Below are positions 5,360-12,530 of a stretch of DNA of 14,560 nucleotides, piece after piece. Made by a program: the position numbers and the translations under genes. Where the stretch lies: the NCBI GenBank assembly GCA_900542115.1, contig UQMC01000044.1, positions 1 to 14,560 of the forward strand, written 5' to 3'. Each line of letters starts with the position of its first letter. Position 1 is the first letter of the stretch. Source of the stretch: an uncultured Oscillibacter sp. (GTDB taxonomy: Bacteria > Bacillota > Clostridia > Oscillospirales > Oscillospiraceae). The notes under the pieces are model-generated. The model was not told the DNA's origin, did not search any database, and saw only the letters and a program-made list of their open reading frames with translations.

Positions 5360-8300
5360 ATGTACCTGAAGGCCCTCGAATTGCAGGGGTTTAAATCGTT
5401 TCCCGATAAAACGGTGCTCACATTCGGCGAGGACATCACCGCCATCGTCGGTCCTAACGGCTCCGGCAAGTCCAATATCTCCGACGCGATTCGCTGGGTC
5501 ATGGGCGAGCAGTCCAGCAAGGCGCTGCGGGGCGGCAAGATGGAGGATGTGATCTTCGGCGGAACGGAGAAGCGCGCGCCGGTAGGCTTCGCGCAGGTGA
5601 CGCTGGTACTGGACAACACCGGCCATATTTTCCCGTCCTTAGAGGAGGCGGAGGTGGCGGTTACCCGGCGCTATTACCGCAGCGGAGAGAGCGAATATTA
5701 CATCAATCGCCAGTCCGCCCGGCTGAAAGACGTGACGGAGCTGTTCATGGACACCGGCATGGGCCGGGAGGGCTACTCCATCGTGGGGCAGGGCCGTGTG
5801 GACGAAATTTTGTCCACGAAAAGCACGGACCGCCGGGAGATTTTTGAGGAGGCCGCCGGAATCTCGAAGTACCGCCACCGGAAAGAGGAGGCGGAGCGGA
5901 AGCTGGAGCGGACGGAGGAAAACCTCGTCCGCATCAACGATAAGATTGCCGAATTGGAGCTTCAGGTAGAGCCGTTGCGGGCGCAGGCGGAAACAGCGAA
6001 GAAATATCTGGTCCTTCGGGATGAGATGCGCGTGCTGGAAATTTCCCTGTGGCTGGAAAATCTGGAGGCGCTGAAGCGGGATGCCCGCAAGCTGGAAACC
6101 GACCTGCGGGACGCCGAGGGGCAGCGGGACGAGGCCCGCTCCGCCATGGACGCGTTGTTTGCTGAAACGGAGCAGTTCGGCAGGCGGATGCAGGAAAAGG
6201 ATATGGAGGCCGAAATGCTGCGAAGCGGCCTTGCGGAACTGGATGCCAAGGCGGCGGAGGAGGACTCCGCCATCGCGGTGCTGGAGAGCACCATCGGCCA
6301 TCTGGAGGAAAATATGCGGCAGGTCAAGGCGGAGCTGGCGGAAACGGAGCAGCGCACCGGCGGCTATGCGGCACAGGCGGCGGAGCAGGAGGCACAGGCG
6401 GCAGAGCTGGAAACGCAGGCCGCAGCGCTGGGCGAACAGCTCACGCAAATGCTGGCTCAGGCACAGGCGGCGGCGGAGAAGGCTGGCGGCGCGTCCACAG
6501 AGGCAGAGGCGCTACGGAGCCGGGAAGCCATTGCGGCGGCAGCCGCCGCAGATGCCAAGGCGGAGGCCGCCGCCATCCGGGCGGAGAATCAGCAAATCGA
6601 AACAAGACGCCTTGCGGCGGAGGCGGACAAGGCCGCCGCGGAAAAGCAGCTGGCGGAAAAGGAAACCGAGGCCAAGGCCAACCGGCGGGCGTTGGAGGAT
6701 GCCCGTGACGAGGCGGAGGCCGCCGCGAATATCATCAGCGGCCACACGCTGCGGATGAAGGAGCGGGAGAAAAAAGCCGCCGCTGCCGCAGATGAGCGCG
6801 TGAAGCTCACCATGGACACAGGCGCGCTGGACAGCCGTATCCGCCTGCTGACGGAAATGGAAAAGGACTACGAGGGCTTTAACAAGGCCGTAAAGCTGGT
6901 CTGTCAGGCCAAGGGCGAGCTGCGGGGCATTCACGGCCCGGTGGCAAGCCTGATAAAAACGGAGAGCCGCTATTCCCTTGCCATCGAGATTGCGCTGGGA
7001 GCGGGACTTCAGAACATCGTGGTGGACCGGGAGGAGGACGCCAAGAGTGCCATTGCCTTCCTGAAAAGGCGGGACGGCGGACGCGCAACGTTTTTGCCGT
7101 TGACCGCCATCCACGGCGAGGAGCTGCGGGAAAACGGCGTGGAGCGGGAGTTCGGCTTTGTGGGCGTTGCATCCCGGTTGGTGTGCTTTGACCCGAAGTA
7201 TACGCAGATCTTCAACAATTTGCTGGGCCGGACGGTCATTGCGGAGGATTTGGACTGTGGTATCGCCATGGCGCGGAAATACCGCAACGCTTTCCGCATC
7301 GTGACGCTGGACGGACAGGTCATCAACCGGGGCGGCTCCATGACCGGCGGCTCTGTCAGCCGCAGTGCCGGAGTGCTTAGCCGGACAGCGGAGCTGGAAC
7401 GGCTGAACAGCCGCATCGGGGAGCTGCATCAACGGCTGGAGGACGCCAAGGTGGCGGAGGCGGCAGCCGGACGGGAGCTGGAGGCGGCGCGCTATGAGCT
7501 GACCACCGCCGAGGCGCAGCGCCGTGCCGCCGAGGACGAGGTCCTGCGGCTGGAGGGCGTACAAAACCAATTTCAAATGCTCCTATCCGGACTGCGGGAG
7601 AGCGTTGAGAGCCTTACCGGTGAGCTGACAGCCATTGACGAACGCCTGCGGGCGAACGCGGAGTGTGCCGCCGGGGCAGAAAAGACCATAGCGGAGCGAG
7701 AAGCAGAGGCCGCAGCCCTGCGGGAGAGCGCGGAGCGCGTGCTGTCCGGCCAGAGCGAGCTGCTGGCGGAGTCCGGGCGTCTGGCGGAGAATGTGACCGC
7801 GTGCAAGACGGAGCTGGCTTCCCTGAACGCCAACCGGGAGGGCATTCTCCGCCGCGCCGCTGATTTGCGGCAGTTGGCGGAGGACCTGTCGGGAGACCGG
7901 GAACAAAAGGAGGCGGCGCTGAAGCGCTATCAGGAGCAGATCGAAACGGCGCAGGCGGATATCCGGCAGAGAACGGACGCGCAGACTGTTCTGCGTGCAC
8001 AGGGCGAGGACGCACGGCAGCGCCTGCAGACCATCAGTCAGGAAAAAATCGCGCTGGAGGCGGAACGCACCGCCAAGACCCGGGCCGGTCAGGAGATGAA
8101 CGAGACGCTGCTGAATTTGGAACGGGCGGCGTCGAGACTGGAAAGTAAGCTGGCTACCTCCGCCATGGAGGAAAAGCAGATATTGGACAAGCTGTGGGAA
8201 ACCTATGAGCTGAGCCATTCCGACGCTGCGGCCCAGCGAATTGAGCTGGAAAGCGTACAGAAAGCATCCCGCCGGGTGGCGGAGCTGAAGCGGGAGATCA

Positions 8301-8926
8301 ATGGCCTCGGCACCATTAACATCGGCGCCATCGAGGAATTTGAGCGGGTGAACGGACGGTATACCTACCTGACGGATCAGCGCAACGATGTGGAAAAGGC
8401 AAAGGGCGAGCTGACCGGAATCATTCGGGAGATCACAACGCAGATGATGGATATTTTCGGCCGGCAGTTCAAGCTGCTCAGCGAGAGCTTTGAGACAACG
8501 TTCACGGAGCTTTTCGGCGGCGGACAGGCTAAGCTGGAGCTGGAGGACCCGGAGAACATTCTGGAATGCGGCATTGAAATCAAGGCCCAGCCGCCGGGAA
8601 AGACGCTGAAGACCATCTCACTGCTCTCCGGCGGAGAGAAGGCGTTTGTGGCTATTGCACTGTATTTTGCTATTTTGAAGGTGCACCCCACGCCGTTTTG
8701 CATTATGGACGAGATCGAGGCGGCACTGGACGAGGCCAACGTGGTGCGGACCGCGCGCTATATGCGGACGCTTGCGGATAAGACGCAGTTCATCGTCATC
8801 ACCCATCGGCGCGGCACCATGGAGGGCGCGGATGTGCTTTATGGCGTGACCATGCAGGAGCAGGGCGTTTCCAAGATTCTGACCATCAATCTCAACGATA
8901 TGGCGAAGGAACTGAAAATCAAATAA
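5360..8926 (+). CDS. smc: chromosome partition protein SMC
   Basis: SMC is the ATPase that forms a ring with ScpA and ScpB to compact and segregate the chromosome. The 1188-residue length is normal. The head's N-terminal half has Walker A GPNGSGKSN (residues 31-39). An antiparallel coiled-coil arm runs to about 515. The hinge covers about 520-670, with GIHGPVASLI at its start and the glycine-rich GGSMTGGSVS near 658-667. The return arm extends to about 1040. The C-terminal head has signature LLSGGEKA (from 1088) and Walker B CIMDEIEAALDEAN with D1117/E1118. The first arm holds a low-complexity Ala/Gln/Glu segment (about 335-470). GAGGTGA at 5349-5355 lies five bases before the ATG. smc heads the operon driven from 5291-5319, with ftsY 13 bases downstream, an order well known in Firmicutes. 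Confidence 0.98.
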   Translation: MYLKALELQGFKSFPDKTVLTFGEDITAIVGPNGSGKSNISDAIRWVMGEQSSKALRGGKMEDVIFGGTEKRAPVGFAQVTLVLDNTGHIFPSLEEAEVAVTRRYYRSGESEYYINRQSARLKDVTELFMDTGMGREGYSIVGQGRVDEILSTKSTDRREIFEEAAGISKYRHRKEEAERKLERTEENLVRINDKIAELELQVEPLRAQAETAKKYLVLRDEMRVLEISLWLENLEALKRDARKLETDLRDAEGQRDEARSAMDALFAETEQFGRRMQEKDMEAEMLRSGLAELDAKAAEEDSAIAVLESTIGHLEENMRQVKAELAETEQRTGGYAAQAAEQEAQAAELETQAAALGEQLTQMLAQAQAAAEKAGGASTEAEALRSREAIAAAAAADAKAEAAAIRAENQQIETRRLAAEADKAAAEKQLAEKETEAKANRRALEDARDEAEAAANIISGHTLRMKEREKKAAAAADERVKLTMDTGALDSRIRLLTEMEKDYEGFNKAVKLVCQAKGELRGIHGPVASLIKTESRYSLAIEIALGAGLQNIVVDREEDAKSAIAFLKRRDGGRATFLPLTAIHGEELRENGVEREFGFVGVASRLVCFDPKYTQIFNNLLGRTVIAEDLDCGIAMARKYRNAFRIVTLDGQVINRGGSMTGGSVSRSAGVLSRTAELERLNSRIGELHQRLEDAKVAEAAAGRELEAARYELTTAEAQRRAAEDEVLRLEGVQNQFQMLLSGLRESVESLTGELTAIDERLRANAECAAGAEKTIAEREAEAAALRESAERVLSGQSELLAESGRLAENVTACKTELASLNANREGILRRAADLRQLAEDLSGDREQKEAALKRYQEQIETAQADIRQRTDAQTVLRAQGEDARQRLQTISQEKIALEAERTAKTRAGQEMNETLLNLERAASRLESKLATSAMEEKQILDKLWETYELSHSDAAAQRIELESVQKASRRVAELKREINGLGTINIGAIEEFERVNGRYTYLTDQRNDVEKAKGELTGIIREITTQMMDIFGRQFKLLSESFETTFTELFGGGQAKLELEDPENILECGIEIKAQPPGKTLKTISLLSGGEKAFVAIALYFAILKVHPTPFCIMDEIEAALDEANVVRTARYMRTLADKTQFIVITHRRGTMEGADVLYGVTMQEQGVSKILTINLNDMAKELKIK

Positions 8927-8939
8927 AAAGGAGTTCACG

Positions 8940-9812
8940 ATGGGCTTTTTTGACAAACTGAAAAAAATCACCAGCAGCCTGTTCTCCGGCTTTACGGAGG
9001 CGGACGAGGCGTTCTTTGAGGAGCTGGAGGAAACGCTCATTATGGCGGACCTCGGCGTGGACGCCGCCACGGACGCCGTGGAAAAGCTCCGCACTAAGGT
9101 GCGCCGGGAGCATCTTGAAGGACAGGAGGCTGTCCGGGAGGGGCTCCGAGAAATTTTGGCCGAGGAAATGGATGTGGGCGATACCGCGCTGAAGCTGGAC
9201 ACAAAGCCCAGCGTGTGCATTTTTATCGGCGTCAACGGCGTTGGCAAAACCACCTCCATTGGCAAGGTGGCGGCCAGCCTGAAAAAGCAGGGAAAGCGTG
9301 TGCTGCTGTGCGCGGCGGACACGTTCCGCGCCGCCGCTGCCGATCAGTTGGAAATCTGGGCGGAGCGGGCCGGCTGCGAGATCGTCCGCCAGTACGAGGG
9401 GGCGGACCCCGGCGCGGTGCTGTTTGACGCATTGCAGGCGGCTAAGGCCCGGAACGTGGACGTAGTGCTGTGCGACACGGCGGGGCGCCTCCACAACAAG
9501 GCAAATCTTATGGCGGAGCTTGGTAAGCTATCCAAGATCATTGACCGGGAGTGCCCCAGCTGCGACCGGGAGACGCTGCTGGTGCTGGATGCCACCACCG
9601 GACAGAACGGCTTGCTTCAGGCCCGAAGCTTCAAGGAGACCGCAGGGCTGACCGGCATTGTCCTGACAAAGCTGGACGGAACGGCCAAGGGCGGAATTGT
9701 GGTAGCCATCGCCCGGGAGCTGGGTGTGCCTGTGAAGCTGGCCGGTGTGGGCGAGGGCATTGACGATTTGAAGCCCTTTGACGCGCATGATTACGCGGAG
9801 GCTATCATCTGA
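8940..9812 (+). CDS. ftsY: signal recognition particle receptor FtsY
   Basis: FtsY is the SRP-receptor GTPase that docks ribosomes making membrane proteins onto the translocon. The 290-residue protein begins [10 protein letters not shown], an amphipathic start that can touch the membrane. It lacks the long acidic A domain of E. coli FtsY, as is usual in Firmicutes. The four-helix N domain spans about 15-80. The G domain carries G1 GVNGVGKTT (97-105), the DTFRAAA block, DTAGR (179-183), [10 protein letters not shown] (from 243) and the closing [20 protein letters not shown] at 8927-8933 supports the ATG. It lies directly between smc and rph on the same transcript. Confidence 0.97.
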   Translation: MGFFDKLKKITSSLFSGFTEADEAFFEELEETLIMADLGVDAATDAVEKLRTKVRREHLEGQEAVREGLREILAEEMDVGDTALKLDTKPSVCIFIGVNGVGKTTSIGKVAASLKKQGKRVLLCAADTFRAAAADQLEIWAERAGCEIVRQYEGADPGAVLFDALQAAKARNVDVVLCDTAGRLHNKANLMAELGKLSKIIDRECPSCDRETLLVLDATTGQNGLLQARSFKETAGLTGIVLTKLDGTAKGGIVVAIARELGVPVKLAGVGEGIDDLKPFDAHDYAEAII

Positions 9813-9831
9813 GAAGGGGGAGAAAACAGCG

Positions 9832-10545
9832 ATGACAAGACAGGACGGACGGGCGTATGACGAGCTGCGCCCCATTAAAATCACCACGGATTTTGTGAAA
9901 TTCCCGGAGGGGAGCTGCCTCATTGAGTGCGGTGACACCAAGGTGCTTTGTTGCGCCAGCATTGAGGACAAGACACCGCCCCATGTTCCCGAGGGCGAGG
10001 GCTGGGTCACGGCGGAATACTCCATGCTGCCCCGGGCAAACCGGGAGCGCAGCAAGCGGGACATTGCCAAGCTGAAGCTAAGCCCCCGCAGCGCGGAAAT
10101 CCAGCGGCTTGTGGGCCGCAGTCTTCGGGCTGCCGTGGATAGGAAGGCCTTGGGTGAGCGGACCATCAACATCGACTGCGATGTGCTGCAGGGCGATGGC
10201 GGCACCCGCACGGCCTCCGTTACCGGCGGCTTTATCGCGCTGGCTCTGGCCTGCCGGAAACTGGTGGAGGACGGATATCTCGGGTCCAGCCCTATCCGGC
10301 ATTTTGTGACAGGCGTTTCCGCTGGAATCGTGGACGAGCAGCCTATGCTGGACCTTCAGTACAGCGAGGACAGCCGCGCACAGGTGGATCTGAACTGCGT
10401 GATGAACGAGCTGGGCGAGATCATTGAGCTTCAGGGAACTGGCGAGGGCCGGGCCTTTACACTGGCGGAGCAGCAGGAGCTGGTGCGTCTGTGCGCCAAG
10501 GGCAACCGGGAACTGCTGAAGCTCCAGAAGCAGATACTGGGATAA
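9832..10545 (+). CDS. rph: ribonuclease PH
   Basis: RNase PH is a phosphate-dependent 3'-to-5' exoribonuclease that trims tRNA 3' ends. The 237-residue protein shows the family blocks in order: RQDGRAYDELRPI (about 3-15), GDTKVLCCAS, GEGWVTAEYSMLPRA, RLVGRSLRAAVD, INIDCDVLQGDGGTRTASVTGG (the phosphate-binding and active region) and VSAGIV. The family's DLNYxED-type block appears as DLQYSEDS, followed by the GTGEGRAFT block. The frame extends upstream to an ATG at 9778, but that lies inside ftsY. The ATG at 9832, after AAGGGGGAG (9814-9822), gives the normal N-terminus. The gene starts 20 bases after ftsY. In many Firmicutes rph is next to rdgB; here one small gene separates them. Confidence 0.96.
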   Translation: MTRQDGRAYDELRPIKITTDFVKFPEGSCLIECGDTKVLCCASIEDKTPPHVPEGEGWVTAEYSMLPRANRERSKRDIAKLKLSPRSAEIQRLVGRSLRAAVDRKALGERTINIDCDVLQGDGGTRTASVTGGFIALALACRKLVEDGYLGSSPIRHFVTGVSAGIVDEQPMLDLQYSEDSRAQVDLNCVMNELGEIIELQGTGEGRAFTLAEQQELVRLCAKGNRELLKLQKQILG

Positions 10546-10558
10546 GGAGCGCGGTACG

Positions 10559-10849
10559 ATGGCACAGATTTTTGAAATGATCATGCTGGTCTGCTTTGGC
10601 CTGTCATGGCCGTTCAATATTACAAAGTCTCTGCGGGCAAGGACTGCCAAGGGCAAGAGTGTGATGTTTGAGATCGTGATTATCATCGGCTATCTGTGCG
10701 GTCTTGCCGGGAAGTTTATCAGCAGAAATATTACATACGTGGCTGCGTTCTATGTGGCGGACATCCTGATGGTGAGCATCGACCTTGCGCTGACCTTCCG
10801 CAACCGCTCTCTGGACCGTATGGCAGCCAAGGAGGAAACAACGGTATGA
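10559..10849 (+). CDS. 96-aa membrane protein, PQ-loop/SemiSWEET-like
   Basis: This small protein has three likely membrane helices, about 3-20, 36-54 and 60-80, and a charged cytoplasmic tail. The segment SWPFNITKSLRARTAKGKS, between helices 1 and 2, resembles the conserved loop of PQ-loop proteins, where a proline-containing helix end is followed by a basic KS/TxxxS stretch. GYLCG in helix 2 fits the same pattern. A three-helix PQ-loop unit is the building block of SemiSWEET-type transporters, so a homodimeric transporter is possible; the substrate cannot be inferred. AAGGAG at 10544-10549 supports the start, and the stop codon overlaps the rdgB ATG in an ATGA. Membership of the open reading frame in the operon is clear; the family call is tentative. 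Confidence 0.72.
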   Translation: MAQIFEMIMLVCFGLSWPFNITKSLRARTAKGKSVMFEIVIIIGYLCGLAGKFISRNITYVAAFYVADILMVSIDLALTFRNRSLDRMAAKEETTV

Positions 10850-11436
10850 AATTTGTACTTGCAACACACAATCCTAATAAGGTCCGGGAGATGAGCGCCA
10901 TTTTAGGGCAGTTCGGCGTAGAGGTTGTCAGCCCCAAGGAGCTTGGAATCACTGTGGAGGTGGAGGAAACCGGCACCACGTTTGCGGAAAACGCTATGTT
11001 GAAGGCCAGAGCCATCTGTGAGCTTGCGAAACTCCCGGCCATTGCTGATGACTCCGGCCTCTGCGTGGATGCCCTCAACGGCGGCCCCGGTGTGTACTCC
11101 GCCCGGTACGGCGGCGAGGGGCTGGATGACAGGGGACGGTATACGCTGCTGCTGCAAACTATGCGGGGGCAGACCAGCCGGGCGGCGCACTTTACCTGCT
11201 CCATTGCCTGCGTGTTTCCTAACGGGGATACCATCACGGCGGAGGGACAGGCCCCCGGCACCATCGCCTTTGCACCGATGGGCGAGGGGGGCTTTGGTTA
11301 TGACCCGGTGTTTTTCGTGCCTGACAAGGCAAAGACCTTTGCACAGCTGACCCAAGAGGAAAAGGCAGAGATTTCCCACCGGGGCAAGGCCTTGCGGGAA
11401 TTTACAAAAAAATTGGAAACATATTTGCGGAAATAA
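10846..11436 (+). CDS. rdgB: RdgB/HAM1 XTP/dITP pyrophosphatase
   Basis: This enzyme hydrolyses non-canonical purine triphosphates (ITP, dITP, XTP) to monophosphate and pyrophosphate, keeping deaminated purines out of DNA and RNA. The 196-residue protein carries the family motifs: ATHNPNKVREM at the N-terminus (residues 5-15), ETGTTFAENAMLKA, the metal-binding ADDSGLCVDALNGGPGVYSARYGG block, GEGGFGYDPVFFVP, and SHRGKAL near the end. The ATG at 10846 overlaps the previous stop (ATGA), and AAGGAGG at 10829-10835 lies ten bases before it. Longer upstream extensions of the frame run through the preceding gene and are not credible starts. Confidence 0.96.
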   Translation: MKFVLATHNPNKVREMSAILGQFGVEVVSPKELGITVEVEETGTTFAENAMLKARAICELAKLPAIADDSGLCVDALNGGPGVYSARYGGEGLDDRGRYTLLLQTMRGQTSRAAHFTCSIACVFPNGDTITAEGQAPGTIAFAPMGEGGFGYDPVFFVPDKAKTFAQLTQEEKAEISHRGKALREFTKKLETYLRK

Positions 11437-11478
11437 ACGTCTAATAAGCAGAACCGTTTCAAAGGGAGGAACTGTTCC

Positions 11479-11703
11479 ATGAAAAAAGCAGGTGTATGCC
11501 CCAAATGCAAGGGAACGGACATCGTGCGGGTCCCCGGCGGAATCAGGAGTACCATGGACAGCACACAGAATTTTGTGACGTGTGGCTTTCGGAGTGCACC
11601 GGTGGACCGGTATATCTGCTGTGGCTGTGGCTTTTCCGAGGAATGGCTGCGGGAGGACGATTTGGAAAAAATTAGAGAATATTGGGCGGAAACGGCCCAA
11701 TGA
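11479..11703 (+). CDS. 74-aa zinc-ribbon protein of unknown function
   Basis: A small protein with a two-knuckle zinc ribbon: C7-x2-C10 (VCPKCKG) and C47-x2-C50 (YICCGCG), about 37 residues apart. It also has two extra cysteines, C35 and C48. After the ribbon comes an acidic helical tail (EEWLREDDLEKIREYWAETAQ) ending in tryptophan-containing helices. Such ribbons usually bind nucleic acid or protein. No partner is identifiable. AAAGGGAGG precedes the ATG, and the spacer between them holds an 11-base palindrome, GGAACTGTTCC (11468-11478). The gene starts 42 bases after rdgB, the widest gap in this operon, and ten bases before yhbY. Confidence 0.78.
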   Translation: MKKAGVCPKCKGTDIVRVPGGIRSTMDSTQNFVTCGFRSAPVDRYICCGCGFSEEWLREDDLEKIREYWAETAQ

Positions 11704-11713
11704 AAGGATTTTT

Positions 11714-12043
11714 ATGGAACTGACAAGCAAGCAGAGGGCACAGCTTCGCGGACTGGCCAACACCATCGACACCATCATCCATGTGGGGAAGGACGGAATC
11801 GGCGAAAACCTCATCAAGCAGGCCGATGATGCGCTGGAGGCCCGGGAGCTCATCAAGGGCCGTGTCCTTGAAAACAATATTGAGTATGATGCACGCCTTG
11901 CGGCACAGGAGCTGGCGGCGGCTACCCGCAGCGAGGTGGTGCAGGTCATCGGTACGAAATTTGTACTGTACCGGGAGACCCACAGCAAGCCGAAGGAGAA
12001 GCGTATCCAGTTGGTGAAGCCGGCGAAAAAGCGACAGGTGTAA
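11714..12043 (+). CDS. yhbY: YhbY/YqeI-family RNA-binding protein (CRM domain)
   Basis: The 109-residue protein is a single CRS1-YhbY (CRM) domain, a small alpha/beta RNA-binding fold found associated with pre-50S ribosomal subunits. It starts MELTSKQRAQLRGLAN, the standard opening. It continues with IIHVGKDGIGENLIKQADDAL (the glycine-containing loop of the fold), ELIKGRVLENN, and VQVIGTKFVLYRE near the end, followed by a basic tail (KPKEKRIQLVKPAKKRQV). AAAGGA at 11703-11708 lies close upstream of the ATG. In B. subtilis the orthologue yqeI precedes nadD (yqeJ) and yqeK. The same order is kept here, except that one unknown gene is inserted between yqeI and nadD. Confidence 0.93.
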   Translation: MELTSKQRAQLRGLANTIDTIIHVGKDGIGENLIKQADDALEARELIKGRVLENNIEYDARLAAQELAAATRSEVVQVIGTKFVLYRETHSKPKEKRIQLVKPAKKRQV

Positions 12044-12061
12044 GCGAAACAAGGAGGTGCT

Positions 12062-12505
12062 ATGCGGGAGATACGGGAAAGCAAAGGACTTGCTCTCGGC
12101 ATTCTGGTCATCGTCAGTGCGGTGGCACTGCTGATCGGCGCGGAGAGCGTCCGAAGCGACGGCCCGCTGCCCATTCAGCGGGTCCCGATGGCCTTAGAAA
12201 TTAACGGGCGGGACGCAAATGGAGAGTGGACTCTGGGCAAGTACATCATCACGGACGAGAAATTTACCCAGACCTTTGTGGATACACTGAACCAAATGGA
12301 AAAAACAGAGGCCCGGAAGTCCTTTGATATGATGGAAGCGGATTGGGATGTTTTTGTAGCGGGGTATCGTCAATACCTCTGCCATTTGCATATCGCGCCG
12401 GATATAATGCGGGTCGACAATAGGGTCTATGAAGCAGATTGCGGCCCGCTGTATGAACTGTTGAATGAAATTATACAGCTTCGGAAAGCCGGAAAAATCG
12501 ACTAA
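12062..12505 (+). CDS. 147-aa membrane-anchored or secreted protein of unknown function
   Basis: The N-terminus has a short charged region (MREIRESKG) and one hydrophobic segment at about 10-27 (LALGILVIVSAVALLIGA), consistent with a signal anchor or uncleaved signal peptide. The remaining 120 or so residues are predicted outside the cell. They contain strand-like ALEINGRDANGEWTLGKYI and a helical C-terminal part with two cysteines (C107 in YLCHLHI and C127 in EADCGPLYELL), which could form a disulphide. I recognise no family. AAGGAGGT at 12051-12058 is a near-perfect ribosome site four bases before the ATG. The gene interrupts the usual yqeI-nadD adjacency and is somewhat more AT-rich towards its end than its neighbours. 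Confidence 0.75.
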   Translation: MREIRESKGLALGILVIVSAVALLIGAESVRSDGPLPIQRVPMALEINGRDANGEWTLGKYIITDEKFTQTFVDTLNQMEKTEARKSFDMMEADWDVFVAGYRQYLCHLHIAPDIMRVDNRVYEADCGPLYELLNEIIQLRKAGKID

Positions 12506-12527
12506 ACACACAGGAGATGGAATTTTC

Positions 12528-12530
12528 TTG
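12528..12530 (+). promoter_or_regulatory. TTG start codon of nadD-yqeK
   Basis: The frame has no ATG between the previous gene's stop (12503-12505) and the first conserved NadD residues. TTG at 12528, with AGGAG at 12512-12516, is the only sensible start. The SD-to-start spacing of 11 bases is long, so initiation may be weak. Confidence 0.75.

Noticed and set aside
4298..5374. Shared MYLKA start in the 53-aa protein and SMC, suggesting duplication
   Set aside because: The match is about a dozen bases and similarity ends at once in both directions; chance is enough.
9778..9831. Earlier in-frame ATG for rph
   Set aside because: It lies within the conserved end of ftsY, and the 18 extra residues do not fit RNase PH N-termini.
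10903..12174. A 423-codon minus-strand open frame across rdgB to the start of the unknown anchored protein
   Set aside because: It mirrors four well-supported + strand genes and shows no recognisable protein features.
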